From: Chromatiales bacterium
GTDB taxonomy: Bacteria > Pseudomonadota > Gammaproteobacteria > Chromatiales > Chromatiaceae
Length of the DNA stretch: 47,818 nt
Assembly (NCBI GenBank): GCA_028278145.1
Contig: JANQEV010000021.1
Span: 1 to 47,818, forward strand
Direction of reading: 5' to 3'
The first letter of the stretch is position 1; each line of letters starts with the position of its first letter. This document shows, in pieces, positions 29,053 to 37,139 of the stretch. Below the pieces are notes generated by a model. That model saw nothing but the letters and a program-made list of their open reading frames with translations, did no database searches and had not been told where the DNA came from. The translations under genes and the position numbers were made by a program.

Positions 29053-29436
29053 ATGGATATAAAAACCGAGATCAAGTGTTTTCGCTGCCCCGGCACCAGA
29101 TGTTGCACTTACACCACCGAAGCCCTGGGCGTTGCTCCCCGCTCCAAGGCTGACTTCGATCACCTGCTATGGCAGATCTCGCACCAAGGGGTAGAGATCT
29201 ATAAGGATGAGGGTGACTGGTACCTGATGTTTCGCGGCAGTTGTGAACACATCCTGCCGGATGGGGCCTGTGGCATCTATGAGATCAGACCGCAGATCTG
29301 TCGTGATTATGAGAACCACTGGTGTGAATATGACGCACCGGCAGAAGATGGTTTCGAGCTACATTTCAAAAACCATGCTGAGCTATTGGACTACTGTAAA
29401 ACACGCTTTAAAAAGTGGGGGAAGTATCCAGCCTAG
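29053..29436 (+). CDS. YkgJ-type cysteine-cluster protein
   Basis: The 127-residue cytoplasmic protein belongs to the YkgJ zinc/iron-chelating cysteine-cluster family: the N-terminal cluster is CFRCPGTRCC (C-x2-C-x4-CC), then CEH, CGIYEIRPQICRDYENHWC with four further Cys. Such proteins are thought to bind metal; the biological role is not established. It follows rhlB by 18 bases, so it is probably co-transcribed, and its 3' end overlaps the convergent YrfG-type gene by 29 bases. Confidence 0.85.
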   Translation: MDIKTEIKCFRCPGTRCCTYTTEALGVAPRSKADFDHLLWQISHQGVEIYKDEGDWYLMFRGSCEHILPDGACGIYEIRPQICRDYENHWCEYDAPAEDGFELHFKNHAELLDYCKTRFKKWGKYPA

Positions 29437-30097
29437 GCATGATCTCAGAGAAGTCATGGATGGCTAAAAAATCCTCAGTGGTCCTTACCGGCCCATTGGT
29501 ATCCGGTCGCAACACCATCAACAACCACTCTATGCCATAACGTTGCGCTGAATGCAGCACTGCAGGGCTATCGTCCACAAACAGCGTCCTGCTGTTATCA
29601 AATGGCTCAACCTGTTGCAGGCGTTTCCAGAACTCTTCTGATTCCTTGGGATACCCCAGATCATGGGAACAGACCACTCCATCCAGATACCCCACCAACC
29701 TGGTACGTTCCATCTTCAGGGCCAGGGATTTTTGATGGGCATTGGTTACCAGCAGGGTCTTTTTTCCCAACCTGCGCATGGCATCCAGGAAATCCACTAC
29801 ATGGGGGTGTACTGAGATAAGGTGATCCACCTCCTGTTTCAAAAGGACAATGTCCAGCTCCAGTTCCCTACTCCAGTGATCCACACAGTACCACTCTAGG
29901 GTACCCTCCACATCTTTATAGCGGGCAAACAGCTCCTGTTTAGCCTGTTCCAGGCTGATACCCCTGGCCTCGGCATAGCGCTGCGGAACATGCTCCAGCC
30001 AGAAGTGGTTATCAAAATGCAGATCTAGCAAGGTTCCGTCCATATCCAGGAATACTTTGTCTATCTGCTGCCAATCAATCATAGCCATGTTATCCAT
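29408..30097 (-). CDS. yrfG: HAD-family phosphatase, YrfG-type GMP/IMP nucleotidase
   Basis: Haloacid-dehalogenase family hydrolase of about 229 residues, close in sequence to E. coli YrfG: DMDGTLLDLHFDNHFWLEHVP with motif I, LLVTNAHQKSLALKMERT for motif II, GYPKESEEF with the motif III lysine, and TLFVDDSPAVLHSAQRYGI for motif IV. E. coli YrfG dephosphorylates GMP and IMP. nudE lies divergently next to it here as in E. coli. Its start is uncertain: ATG at 30097, 30088 or 30082 are in frame and none has a strong ribosome site. It shares 29 bases with the end of the YkgJ-type gene. Confidence 0.88.
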   Translation of the reverse strand: MDNMAMIDWQQIDKVFLDMDGTLLDLHFDNHFWLEHVPQRYAEARGISLEQAKQELFARYKDVEGTLEWYCVDHWSRELELDIVLLKQEVDHLISVHPHVVDFLDAMRRLGKKTLLVTNAHQKSLALKMERTRLVGYLDGVVCSHDLGYPKESEEFWKRLQQVEPFDNSRTLFVDDSPAVLHSAQRYGIEWLLMVLRPDTNGPVRTTEDFLAIHDFSEIMPRLDTSPTF

Positions 30098-30159
30098 ATG
30101 GTATTAGATGTCGTCATTACGAGTACACTATACTCAATCAAGCATGTTTCGGAAGTAAT

Positions 30160-30714
30160 ATGAGTAAAAAGCCAACCATCAGCGCCCGCCGCCGCATTAT
30201 CCATACCGGTGTATTCAATATTGAGGAGATGGATCTGGAGTTCACCAATGGTGAACAACGCAAGTATCAATGCGTGGTCGGCTCAGAGCAGGGGGCCGTG
30301 TTGGCAGTTCCATTACTGGATAGGGATACCGTGCTTTTGATCCGTGAGTATGCCGCCGGTACCGACCGCTATGAGCTGGCATTCCCCAAAGGCCACATAG
30401 AGGACGGCGAAGATATGCTGGTGGCAGCGGATCGGGAAATTCAGGAAGAGGTGGGCTATGGAGCACGCAAACTGGAACATATACACTCCTTTACCATAGC
30501 CCCAGGCTACATGAGCCATACCACCCACATAGTGCTGGCCAGCGAGCTGTATCCGCAAAGGCTGCCCGGCGATGAACCAGAGGAGATCGAGGTGGTGCCA
30601 TGGAAGATTGCAGATATGGATCAACTGCTACGCTGCCACGACTTCACTGAGGCCCGCTCCATTGCTGCACTGTTTCTGGTTCGAGATCTGCTGCAGGCAG
30701 AACCAGGGACCTAG
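30160..30714 (+). CDS. nudE: ADP compounds hydrolase NudE
   Basis: Nudix hydrolase acting on Ap3A, ADP-ribose and NADH in E. coli. The Nudix box is complete (GHIEDGEDMLVAADREIQEEVGYG) at about residues 76-98 of 184, followed by IHSFTIAPGYMSHTTHIVLASEL, typical of NudE. It is divergent to yrfG and 64 bases upstream of cysQ, an arrangement I recall in gammaproteobacteria, and probably shares the transcript with cysQ. Confidence 0.9.
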   Translation: MSKKPTISARRRIIHTGVFNIEEMDLEFTNGEQRKYQCVVGSEQGAVLAVPLLDRDTVLLIREYAAGTDRYELAFPKGHIEDGEDMLVAADREIQEEVGYGARKLEHIHSFTIAPGYMSHTTHIVLASELYPQRLPGDEPEEIEVVPWKIADMDQLLRCHDFTEARSIAALFLVRDLLQAEPGT

Positions 30715-30778
30715 AATCCATTTTATCCTCCGCAAAGGGTTGGACTTCTCTTGATATATATATAAGACTGCTCACATC

Positions 30779-31576
30779 ATGAACAGTAATCAGATTGAAA
30801 TCGGAAAAATAATTACAATTGCACAACAGGCTGGTGCTGCAATTCTGAAGGTCTACGACACAGATTTTTCGGTATATGAAAAATCTGATCAATCCCCCCT
30901 GACTGAGGCCGATCTGGCAGCACACAGGGTGATAGCAAACAGCCTGATGGAACTCACTCCGGAAATACCAATCCTGTCAGAGGAGTCTGCCAAGATACCC
31001 TACTCCCTACGCAGCACCTGGACCCGTTACTGGCTGATTGATCCACTGGATGGAACCAAGGAGTTCGTTAAACGCAATGGCGAATTTACCGTTAACATCG
31101 CCCTGATCGATAACATGCGCCCTATCCTTGGGGTGATCTATGTACCGGTATCAAAAGTTAGCTACTACGGTTCTACTGACGGCGGAGCCTTCAAACAACT
31201 TCCAGGAAAAAAACCGGAACCGATAAAGGCCCGCGCTATGCATGGCACACCTATCAAGGTGGCTGGCAGCAGGTCGCATGCCGGAGAGAGTCTGAAGCGC
31301 TATCTGGAGAACCTGGGGGAATACGACATCATCAGTATGGGTAGTTCCTTGAAATCCTGCCTGGTAGCTGAGGGCAAGGCGGACATCTACCCACGCCTGG
31401 GACCTACATCAGAATGGGATACAGCAGCTGCCCAGGCGGTAGTTGAGGCTGCAGGTGGCAAAATCACCGATACCAATATGCAACCCCTACGTTATAACAG
31501 TAAAGACTCGCTACTGAACCCGAACTTTTTTGTATTTGGAAATCTGGACGAGGACTGGTCAAGATACCTGGCCTAA
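30779..31576 (+). CDS. cysQ: 3'(2'),5'-bisphosphate nucleotidase CysQ
   Basis: Inositol-monophosphatase-fold phosphatase that removes the 3'-phosphate from PAP (and PAPS), clearing by-products of sulfur metabolism. The 265 residues show the metal motif WLIDPLDGTKEFVKRNGEFTVNIALI, LSEESAKI upstream, and the C-terminal WDTAAAQAVVEAAGG. Follows nudE. Its role couples to CysC at 1745, which makes PAPS. It converges with msbA, 12 bases away. Confidence 0.94.
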   Translation: MNSNQIEIGKIITIAQQAGAAILKVYDTDFSVYEKSDQSPLTEADLAAHRVIANSLMELTPEIPILSEESAKIPYSLRSTWTRYWLIDPLDGTKEFVKRNGEFTVNIALIDNMRPILGVIYVPVSKVSYYGSTDGGAFKQLPGKKPEPIKARAMHGTPIKVAGSRSHAGESLKRYLENLGEYDIISMGSSLKSCLVAEGKADIYPRLGPTSEWDTAAAQAVVEAAGGKITDTNMQPLRYNSKDSLLNPNFFVFGNLDEDWSRYLA

Positions 31577-31588
31577 TTCAGTTACAGG

Positions 31589-33340
31589 TCAAACTGCTTC
31601 GCCAGATTCCTGCGACTCAAATTGGGTCTGGTAGAGAGAGGTATATTCGCCACCCAGCGCCAGCAGTTCTTCATGCCTGCCACTCTCCACAATATTGCCG
31701 TCCTTGAGTACCACGATCCTGTCCGCCCCCTCAATAGTGGAAAGACGGTGTGCCACCACCAGAGTGGTACGACCCCGGGTCAGTTCTTTCAGTGCCTCCT
31801 GAATACTCCTCTCCGACTCAGTATCCAGTGCAGAGGTAGCCTCATCCAGTATCAGAACAGGGGCGTCCTTCAGGAATGCCCTGGCGATAGCCAGGCGCTG
31901 ACGCTGGCCACCAGACAGGAGGACACCGTCTTCACCAATCAGGGTATTGATCCCATCTTCCATCTTCCGGATAAATTCCATGGCGTAGGCTGCCTCAGCC
32001 GCCTGTACTATTTCATCTTCACTCTTACGCCCCAATGACCCATAGGCGATGTTTCTGTACACGGTATCGTTAAACAGGGTTGTATTCTGGCCCACCAGGG
32101 CTATCTGTTCACGCAGATTGTGCAGCTTGTACTCCTGTATCGGAATACCATCCATCAGAATTGACCCTGCAGTTGGATTATAAAACCTTAATAACAGGCT
32201 GGTGATAGTGGTCTTACCACTACCGGAACGCCCTACAAACGCCACGGTCTCACCCGGCTCTATTGTAAGGTCAATTCCCATGAGTACCTTGCTGGCAACT
32301 CCTGGATAACTGAACCCCACTCCCTTAAATTGAATTCTACCGGCCACACGCTCCACTTCGGTGGTGCCGGTATCTTCTTCCGTCTTCTCATCCAGCTGAT
32401 CAAATATGGTGTCACAAGCTGCTATACCCTTCTGGATATTGCCATAGACCTCACTTAACTGGCGCAGTGGCTTGGGCATCATGGAGGACGCTAGGACAAA
32501 GGCAACCAGCGCAGCCACACTGTCAGTGAAGCGCATATACAGCACCATGAACATGATGACCGCCATTGCGGAGAGCACCAGGAACTGTAAAACCGGGGTA
32601 TTTATGGCACTCACCCTGGTCATCTTCATATTCTGCCGAAGATTGTTCTTACTGGCATGCATGAAGCGATCCTTTTCATACTCTTCACCACCGTAACTGC
32701 GTACCACCTGATAACCATTAATGGTCTCGGAACTTACGTGAGTTACCTGACCCATAGCAGTCTGAATCTTGTGGCTCAGCTTGCGCAGACGCTTACCCAC
32801 ATGGGAGACAATAAACGACATCACCACCATCACCACCAGAAACACCAAGGTCAGCTTCCAGTTTTCCCACAGCAGATATATGAGTAGAACGATTACGGTC
32901 AGGCCTTCCCTGATCACTGTCTTTATGGAGCTGGTGGCAGCCTCAGTAACCATGGTCACGTTATAGGTGATTCTGGAGATGAGATGCCCGGAGTTATTGC
33001 TATCATAGTAGCTGTTGGGAAGCTCCAGCAGCTTATTGAACAGGGCCACGCGCAGATCGTGTACTACACCAAATGAGACCTTAGCCAGATAGTAATTACC
33101 CAGAAAAAACCCGATACCTCGCACTATTGCAATACCAATAGCCAGCATTGGCACATAGTAGAGATATTTATCTGTCCCTTCCTGTAACCCCTCAATGAAC
33201 AGCTCAATCAGCTTGGCAAAGGCCGGCATAGTCCAGGCAAACAGCATATAACCCAATACACTGACAATGAATGCCGGCACGTAGGGTCGCACATAGGTCA
33301 ACAACCGCAGATAGGTATGGAGGCCTTTTCTATCTTGCAT
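31589..33340 (-). CDS. msbA: Lipid A export ABC transporter MsbA
   Basis: Homodimeric inner-membrane exporter that flips lipid A-core. The 583 residues consist of a six-helix N-terminal domain (about 20-310) and a nucleotide-binding domain with Walker A FVGRSGSGKTT, signature LSGGQRQRLAIARAF and Walker B VLILDEATSALD. Length and sequence match MsbA/LmrA-type half transporters, with no accessory domain. lpxK, often adjacent, is not here. It lies downstream of the sigma54-type regulator on the same strand, 53 bases apart, so may be co-transcribed with it. Works with the waa genes in the same window. Confidence 0.93.
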   Translation of the reverse strand: MQDRKGLHTYLRLLTYVRPYVPAFIVSVLGYMLFAWTMPAFAKLIELFIEGLQEGTDKYLYYVPMLAIGIAIVRGIGFFLGNYYLAKVSFGVVHDLRVALFNKLLELPNSYYDSNNSGHLISRITYNVTMVTEAATSSIKTVIREGLTVIVLLIYLLWENWKLTLVFLVVMVVMSFIVSHVGKRLRKLSHKIQTAMGQVTHVSSETINGYQVVRSYGGEEYEKDRFMHASKNNLRQNMKMTRVSAINTPVLQFLVLSAMAVIMFMVLYMRFTDSVAALVAFVLASSMMPKPLRQLSEVYGNIQKGIAACDTIFDQLDEKTEEDTGTTEVERVAGRIQFKGVGFSYPGVASKVLMGIDLTIEPGETVAFVGRSGSGKTTITSLLLRFYNPTAGSILMDGIPIQEYKLHNLREQIALVGQNTTLFNDTVYRNIAYGSLGRKSEDEIVQAAEAAYAMEFIRKMEDGINTLIGEDGVLLSGGQRQRLAIARAFLKDAPVLILDEATSALDTESERSIQEALKELTRGRTTLVVAHRLSTIEGADRIVVLKDGNIVESGRHEELLALGGEYTSLYQTQFESQESGEAV

Positions 33341-33393
33341 GACAAAACAGGCTATGCTGCAACTGGAGGCAGGATGCAGCCAGACTATTCAAG

Positions 33394-34335
33394 TTAGGAA
33401 ATGGCAAATTTTTTCAGTCGATAGAGCAAGGTGTCGCGACTAATACCAAGCAACCTAGCCGCCTTACTCCGATTACCCCGCGCCAATTCCAGGGCCTGTC
33501 GAATCAGGCTTTCCTCCACATTGGAGAGGACTATTCCCTCTGGCGGCAGTCGCACCATGGAATCCACTGCCTGTTCAGACGCAGGTGCAGCACGGAACTC
33601 CTGAGGAAGATTCTGCACTCCAACCTCCTGGCCAGGCAACAGGATTAACAGGCGTTCACACAGATTCTTCAACTCACGTACATTACCCGGCCAGCGATAC
33701 TGTCGCATACATTCCAGGGCAGCCTTGGTAAAACGGGGTGACTTCAACCCATGTCGCTTGGAGAACATGTTGACGAAATAGGTCAGCAGGATGGAGATAT
33801 CCCCCTGCCGTTTGCGCAGAGGTGGAATCTCCAAAGGCACTACATTCAAACGATAATAGAGATCCTGACGAAAAGAGCCCTGGTCTACCAACCCCCCAAG
33901 GTCATCAACGCTGGAAGCAATCAGTCGAACATCCACCTTAATAGACTTGGTAGATCCCATAGGTAAGATCTCACCAGACTCCAGGAAGTGCTGTAGCTTG
34001 GCCTGCACATCGAGCGACAACTCTGCCACCCCATTCAGAAATATGGTTCCATTAGCGGCAGACTCAAGATGACCTATGTGCTCGTCGGTAGCGCCTGCGA
34101 AAGCGCCCTTTTGATGTCCAAACAGCAGAGACTCGGCCAGATCTGCAGGCATAGAGGCACAATTCACCACAACGAACGGCTGCTGGGACCTAGGGCTGTG
34201 GGCATGTATGAATCTAGCCAACAACTCTTTGCCACTGCCGCTCTCACCAAACAGCATGGTATTAACACCAGTAGCCGCCACAATCCTGGCGGCATTATTG
34301 ACTTCCAACAGAGATGGATTCTTGCCTAGAATCAT
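33394..34335 (-). CDS. Degenerate sigma54-type AAA+ regulator (no receiver domain)
   Basis: A 313-residue protein with an enhancer-binding-type AAA+ domain and a Fis-like HTH at the C terminus (VEESLIRQALELARGNRSKAARLLGISRDTLLYRLKKF). There is no sensory domain before the AAA+ part. Walker A is intact (GESGSGKELLARFIH) and so is the arginine-finger region (FRQDLYYRLNV). Two key motifs are altered: the sigma54 contact loop is GAFAGA instead of GAFTGA, and the Walker B acids are replaced (TIFLNGVAELS instead of FLDE). It is therefore unlikely to hydrolyse ATP and open sigma54 promoters in the usual way. It might act as a repressor or as a partner of another AAA+ protein (inference). It lies between msbA and a membrane protein gene, all on the minus strand. 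Confidence 0.87.
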   Translation of the reverse strand: MILGKNPSLLEVNNAARIVAATGVNTMLFGESGSGKELLARFIHAHSPRSQQPFVVVNCASMPADLAESLLFGHQKGAFAGATDEHIGHLESAANGTIFLNGVAELSLDVQAKLQHFLESGEILPMGSTKSIKVDVRLIASSVDDLGGLVDQGSFRQDLYYRLNVVPLEIPPLRKRQGDISILLTYFVNMFSKRHGLKSPRFTKAALECMRQYRWPGNVRELKNLCERLLILLPGQEVGVQNLPQEFRAAPASEQAVDSMVRLPPEGIVLSNVEESLIRQALELARGNRSKAARLLGISRDTLLYRLKKFAIS

Positions 34336-34370
34336 ATCAACACCTGCAATCTGCTAGTTTTAGTTAAGGG

Positions 34371-35072
34371 TTATCTATCTAATGGTACCAAAAATACATC
34401 TGCACCGAAAATCAGCCCGGAAATACCCATCAGTATGACCAACACCCCTGCCACCTGCCTAAGTCGAACATTTCTACCCAGACGCGACAAAACACCGGCA
34501 AAAACACCAGTAGCAACCATTACTGGCACGGTTCCAAGACCGAAAGCGAGCATAAAAAGCCCACTCATAACCGGGTCACTCATAGGTAAGGCCAGAATCA
34601 GGGCGTAATAGACCAGACCACAAGGCAGCCAACCCCAAACCAGGCCCGCAAGAAGCGCGGCCGTGGGAGTTCTAACCGGAAGCAGACGGCGCCCAACAGG
34701 CTCTATCAACCGCCACAGTCCTCCACCCAGGCGATCCATATTCCTCAACCATGGCACCCAACCGGTCAGATACAAGCCAATCAAGATTATAGTTACAGCA
34801 GCAATGATACTTGCCACTTGCCTCCAGGCAGTACCATCCAATCCATCACCTAGCAGCTGACCAGTAAATCCTACAGCCACTCCAAGGATCACATATATTG
34901 ATATGCGGCCAAGGTTATACAACAGAACAAACAACAAAAACCTGCTCATACCGCCCCGAACCTCAGAGGGTAGGCTCAGGGTCAATGCCCCCATGATACT
35001 TCCACACATGCTCAGACAGTGGGCAGTGCTGAAGAATCCAACTACAAAGGCTAATACCAGAGGGTAATCCAC
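34371..35072 (-). CDS. Cytochrome c biogenesis/UreH-like membrane protein (DsbD_2, TauE/SafE-annotated type)
   Basis: The 233-residue protein has six membrane helices and the family marks HCLSMCGSIMGAL near the start and GWLPCGLVYYALILALPMS in the middle, whose cysteines and histidine resemble thiol or metal transport sites of the DsbD/CcdA-like superfamily. Genes of this type commonly sit near cbb3 oxidase genes (ccoNOPQ, ccoG) and are thought to aid cytochrome or copper maturation; no oxidase genes are in this window. A sulfite export role suggested by automatic labels is not supported here. Minus strand, 35 bases upstream of the degenerate regulator. Confidence 0.8.
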   Translation of the reverse strand: MDYPLVLAFVVGFFSTAHCLSMCGSIMGALTLSLPSEVRGGMSRFLLFVLLYNLGRISIYVILGVAVGFTGQLLGDGLDGTAWRQVASIIAAVTIILIGLYLTGWVPWLRNMDRLGGGLWRLIEPVGRRLLPVRTPTAALLAGLVWGWLPCGLVYYALILALPMSDPVMSGLFMLAFGLGTVPVMVATGVFAGVLSRLGRNVRLRQVAGVLVILMGISGLIFGADVFLVPLDR

Positions 35073-35400
35073 AATTCAATCTCGATAAATAAACAGCTAA
35101 CAAAGGGCTTATTATGACAGAAATACAACCAAGACTAATTGAGAATTGCACTAAAAAGCCCCAAAAGCGAACAGGAAGCCACCTTGATTTTGTGTCAATC
35201 CTGCGCCTAAATTAAATCATTGAGGAATTATTCACTACCGACAACTCTACTCCCCAGCATATGGACTTTCGTCATTCAGCAGCAAACAACTTTACATTGA
35301 TGTACATGGACGAACGTACAATATAGATCTAGTCATTGTTATAGGTCAGCTTAAACCATAGACCACACTACATGACATCAATAAATGGACAAGTGGCAGC
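35073..35400. other. Gene-free spacer upstream of the broken ankyrin gene
   Basis: AT-rich; no gene seen. Both adjacent genes read away from it, so their promoters should lie here, but no convincing -10/-35 pair or regulator site is recognised. A TTGA...TCAA-like stretch near 35184-35199 does not have correct FNR spacing. Confidence 0.45.
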
Positions 35401-36270
35401 ATGGCAGTAATTCGAATTATCTTTATTCTAATTTTTCTATTTGCCACCGACACTATCCAGGCTGGTTGTGATCTACAAACCGCAGGAAATTCCACACAGG
35501 TAGAGGCATTAGACAGTGCATCTGCGGTTAATGAAATCCAACAAAACCTTACGGATATTGGCCTGCTCACAGATTCCAGCGACAATGATGCACAAGCAGC
35601 TTTGTCTGAGGCAGTAAAGAAGTACCAGAAAAAAACATATGCCCGTTGACGGACAGATCAGCGATACTTTGAGAGTTCTGTTGTCAGGTCGAGAAAACCT
35701 GCTCCAAGACACGCTTTTTTACCAGGCTGCAACAGGCCGTCTGCCAAAACCATATAGACTCATTGCTGAAGACCAACTATTAAATAGCCAGGATAAAAAT
35801 GGTTGGAACCCACTGCTTTATGCCACCCTGTATGGAAAAAAAGGGCAGTTTCAACTCTACTAAGATACGGGGCGAATGTAGACACAGCCAGCATCTATGG
35901 AACCACCTCTTTGATGGTGGCAGTTATCATGAATGACCCGGGCATTCTACAAAAACTACTAAACCAATGGCCAGATCTTGATCTGGCCAACCACCGTGAT
36001 AAAAGTGCTGAGGAGATCGCATTTTTATTACACAGAAACTCACTATTAACACGCTTTCGCAAACACCGCGAAGCCATGAAAAGAGCACGACTGGGCCGTA
36101 TACCACCTTTTAAGGCTCGAATGGTTACCTGGGATAAACAGGAGTGTTACCGCGCCACTACTGCCAGAATCGATGTTACCTGCAAGCCTGATGTAAATAC
36201 CCTAAAACTTTGCCACGAACGTGGAAAGAGGTATATGAAACGGCTAACTCGTATTACCCAGAAAATATAG
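35401..36270 (+). pseudogene. Secreted peptidoglycan-binding/ankyrin-repeat protein, broken by two frameshifts at A7 runs
   Basis: Three short open pieces join into one protein if two frameshifts are corrected. Piece 1 (35401-35649) has a signal peptide (MAVIRIIFILIFLFATDTIQA) and a peptidoglycan-binding-like repeat (VNEIQQNLTDIGLLTD to KKYQKK), which continues in piece 2 (35639-35863) as MPVDGQISDTLRVLL. Piece 2 begins an ankyrin repeat (NGWNPLLYATLYGKKG) that continues in piece 3 (to 36270) as LLRYGANVDTASIYGTTSLMVAV and a further repeat. The breaks fall at two A7 tracts, 35629-35635 (one base too many) and 35836-35842 (one too few). This could be real decay, sequencing error at homopolymers, or slippage that restores the frame. 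A basic, Cys-containing tail follows the repeats. No start site evidence beyond the ATG at 35401. Confidence 0.72.
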
Positions 36271-36540
36271 GGAGGTAAACCAAAAATTCTTCAAGACGAT
36301 GACACGACCCAGGGGAGCCCATTGAACTGCATGGAGGGTGACGTAGTTGTGTTTGGGGTCAGATCACACTAGCAGATTGACTAGTCAGTACTTTCCATAG
36401 ACCAAGCTAAAAGAAGCCGGAGTTCAAACTTTTAGGAACATCACAAGGGTGCGCTGAACAATCTAACTGCCTGCAGTTCGATTCAGCAATTCCAAGATAA
36501 TAGCCAGTGTAGGTACAGTTTAGAGCAGCTAGGGAGAAAA
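36271..36540. other. Gene-free spacer before tRNA-Phe
   Basis: No gene, terminator or repeat seen. The tRNA-Phe promoter is not here, because that gene reads toward it from the other side (minus strand). Confidence 0.4.
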
Positions 36541-36616
<76 letters not shown>

Positions 36617-36762
36617 AAATAATCGGAATCTCCAAGAATGGAGAGGTGCGTATTAAAGCGGCCCAGGCTCTGCGAGTCAAGTCGAGATTGGGCCCATAAT
36701 TTGAAAACTGCTGCATTTCCCCATCTACAGCACATACTATCCCACCTGTCCTAATCGGAATG

Positions 36763-37032
36763 CTATTGGGGAGGGGTAAAATCTACCGGTATGCTGGGGC
36801 CACCACCGAAGAAAAACTGTTCCATCTGTTCCTCTAGAAAGGTCCTGGCCTTGGGGTCTATGGGATTCAGTCTATACTCGTTGATCAGCATGGTCTGGTG
36901 TTGAAACCACATCTGCCAGGCTTCTTTGGAGACATTTTCCAGAATACGTTGCCCCAATTCACCAGGATACGGGGCCATATCCAGCCCTTCCGCCTCTTTA
37001 TTAAGCTTTACACACTGAACCATCTTGCCCAT
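36763..37032 (-). CDS. yggX: Fe(2+)-trafficking protein YggX
   Basis: Small protein that protects iron-sulfur clusters and takes part in iron handling. The 89 residues match the family well: [68 protein letters not shown] chose the ATG of [10 protein letters not shown] because GGAG lies seven bases before it and the length then matches homologues; an in-frame GTG lies just upstream. In P. aeruginosa the order is asmA-like gene, mutY, yggX. Here asmA is about 100 bases upstream and mutY is absent. Confidence 0.94.
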   Translation of the reverse strand: MGKMVQCVKLNKEAEGLDMAPYPGELGQRILENVSKEAWQMWFQHQTMLINEYRLNPIDPKARTFLEEQMEQFFFGGGPSIPVDFTPPQ

Positions 37033-37139
37033 CACTCATCTCCAGTAACGCTTCGAAAGAAGGCGGCAGGATAACACCGCCGCAGGAAAAATCTACACTG
37101 TATATGACACCAATACCAATTCCTGATTCCAGACCCTGA

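Noticed and set aside
34371-35072. Sulfite exporter (TauE/SafE) label for the membrane protein
   Set aside because: The HCLSMCG and WLPCG motifs fit the DsbD/UreH-like cytochrome biogenesis type better; no evidence for sulfite transport.
35184-35199. FNR-like TTGAT...GTCAA stretch
   Set aside because: The half-sites have the wrong spacing for an FNR/ANR box.
36340-36370. Transposon-end-like string TTGGGGTCAGATC near 36350
   Set aside because: Too short and without a matching inverted repeat nearby; no element can be supported.
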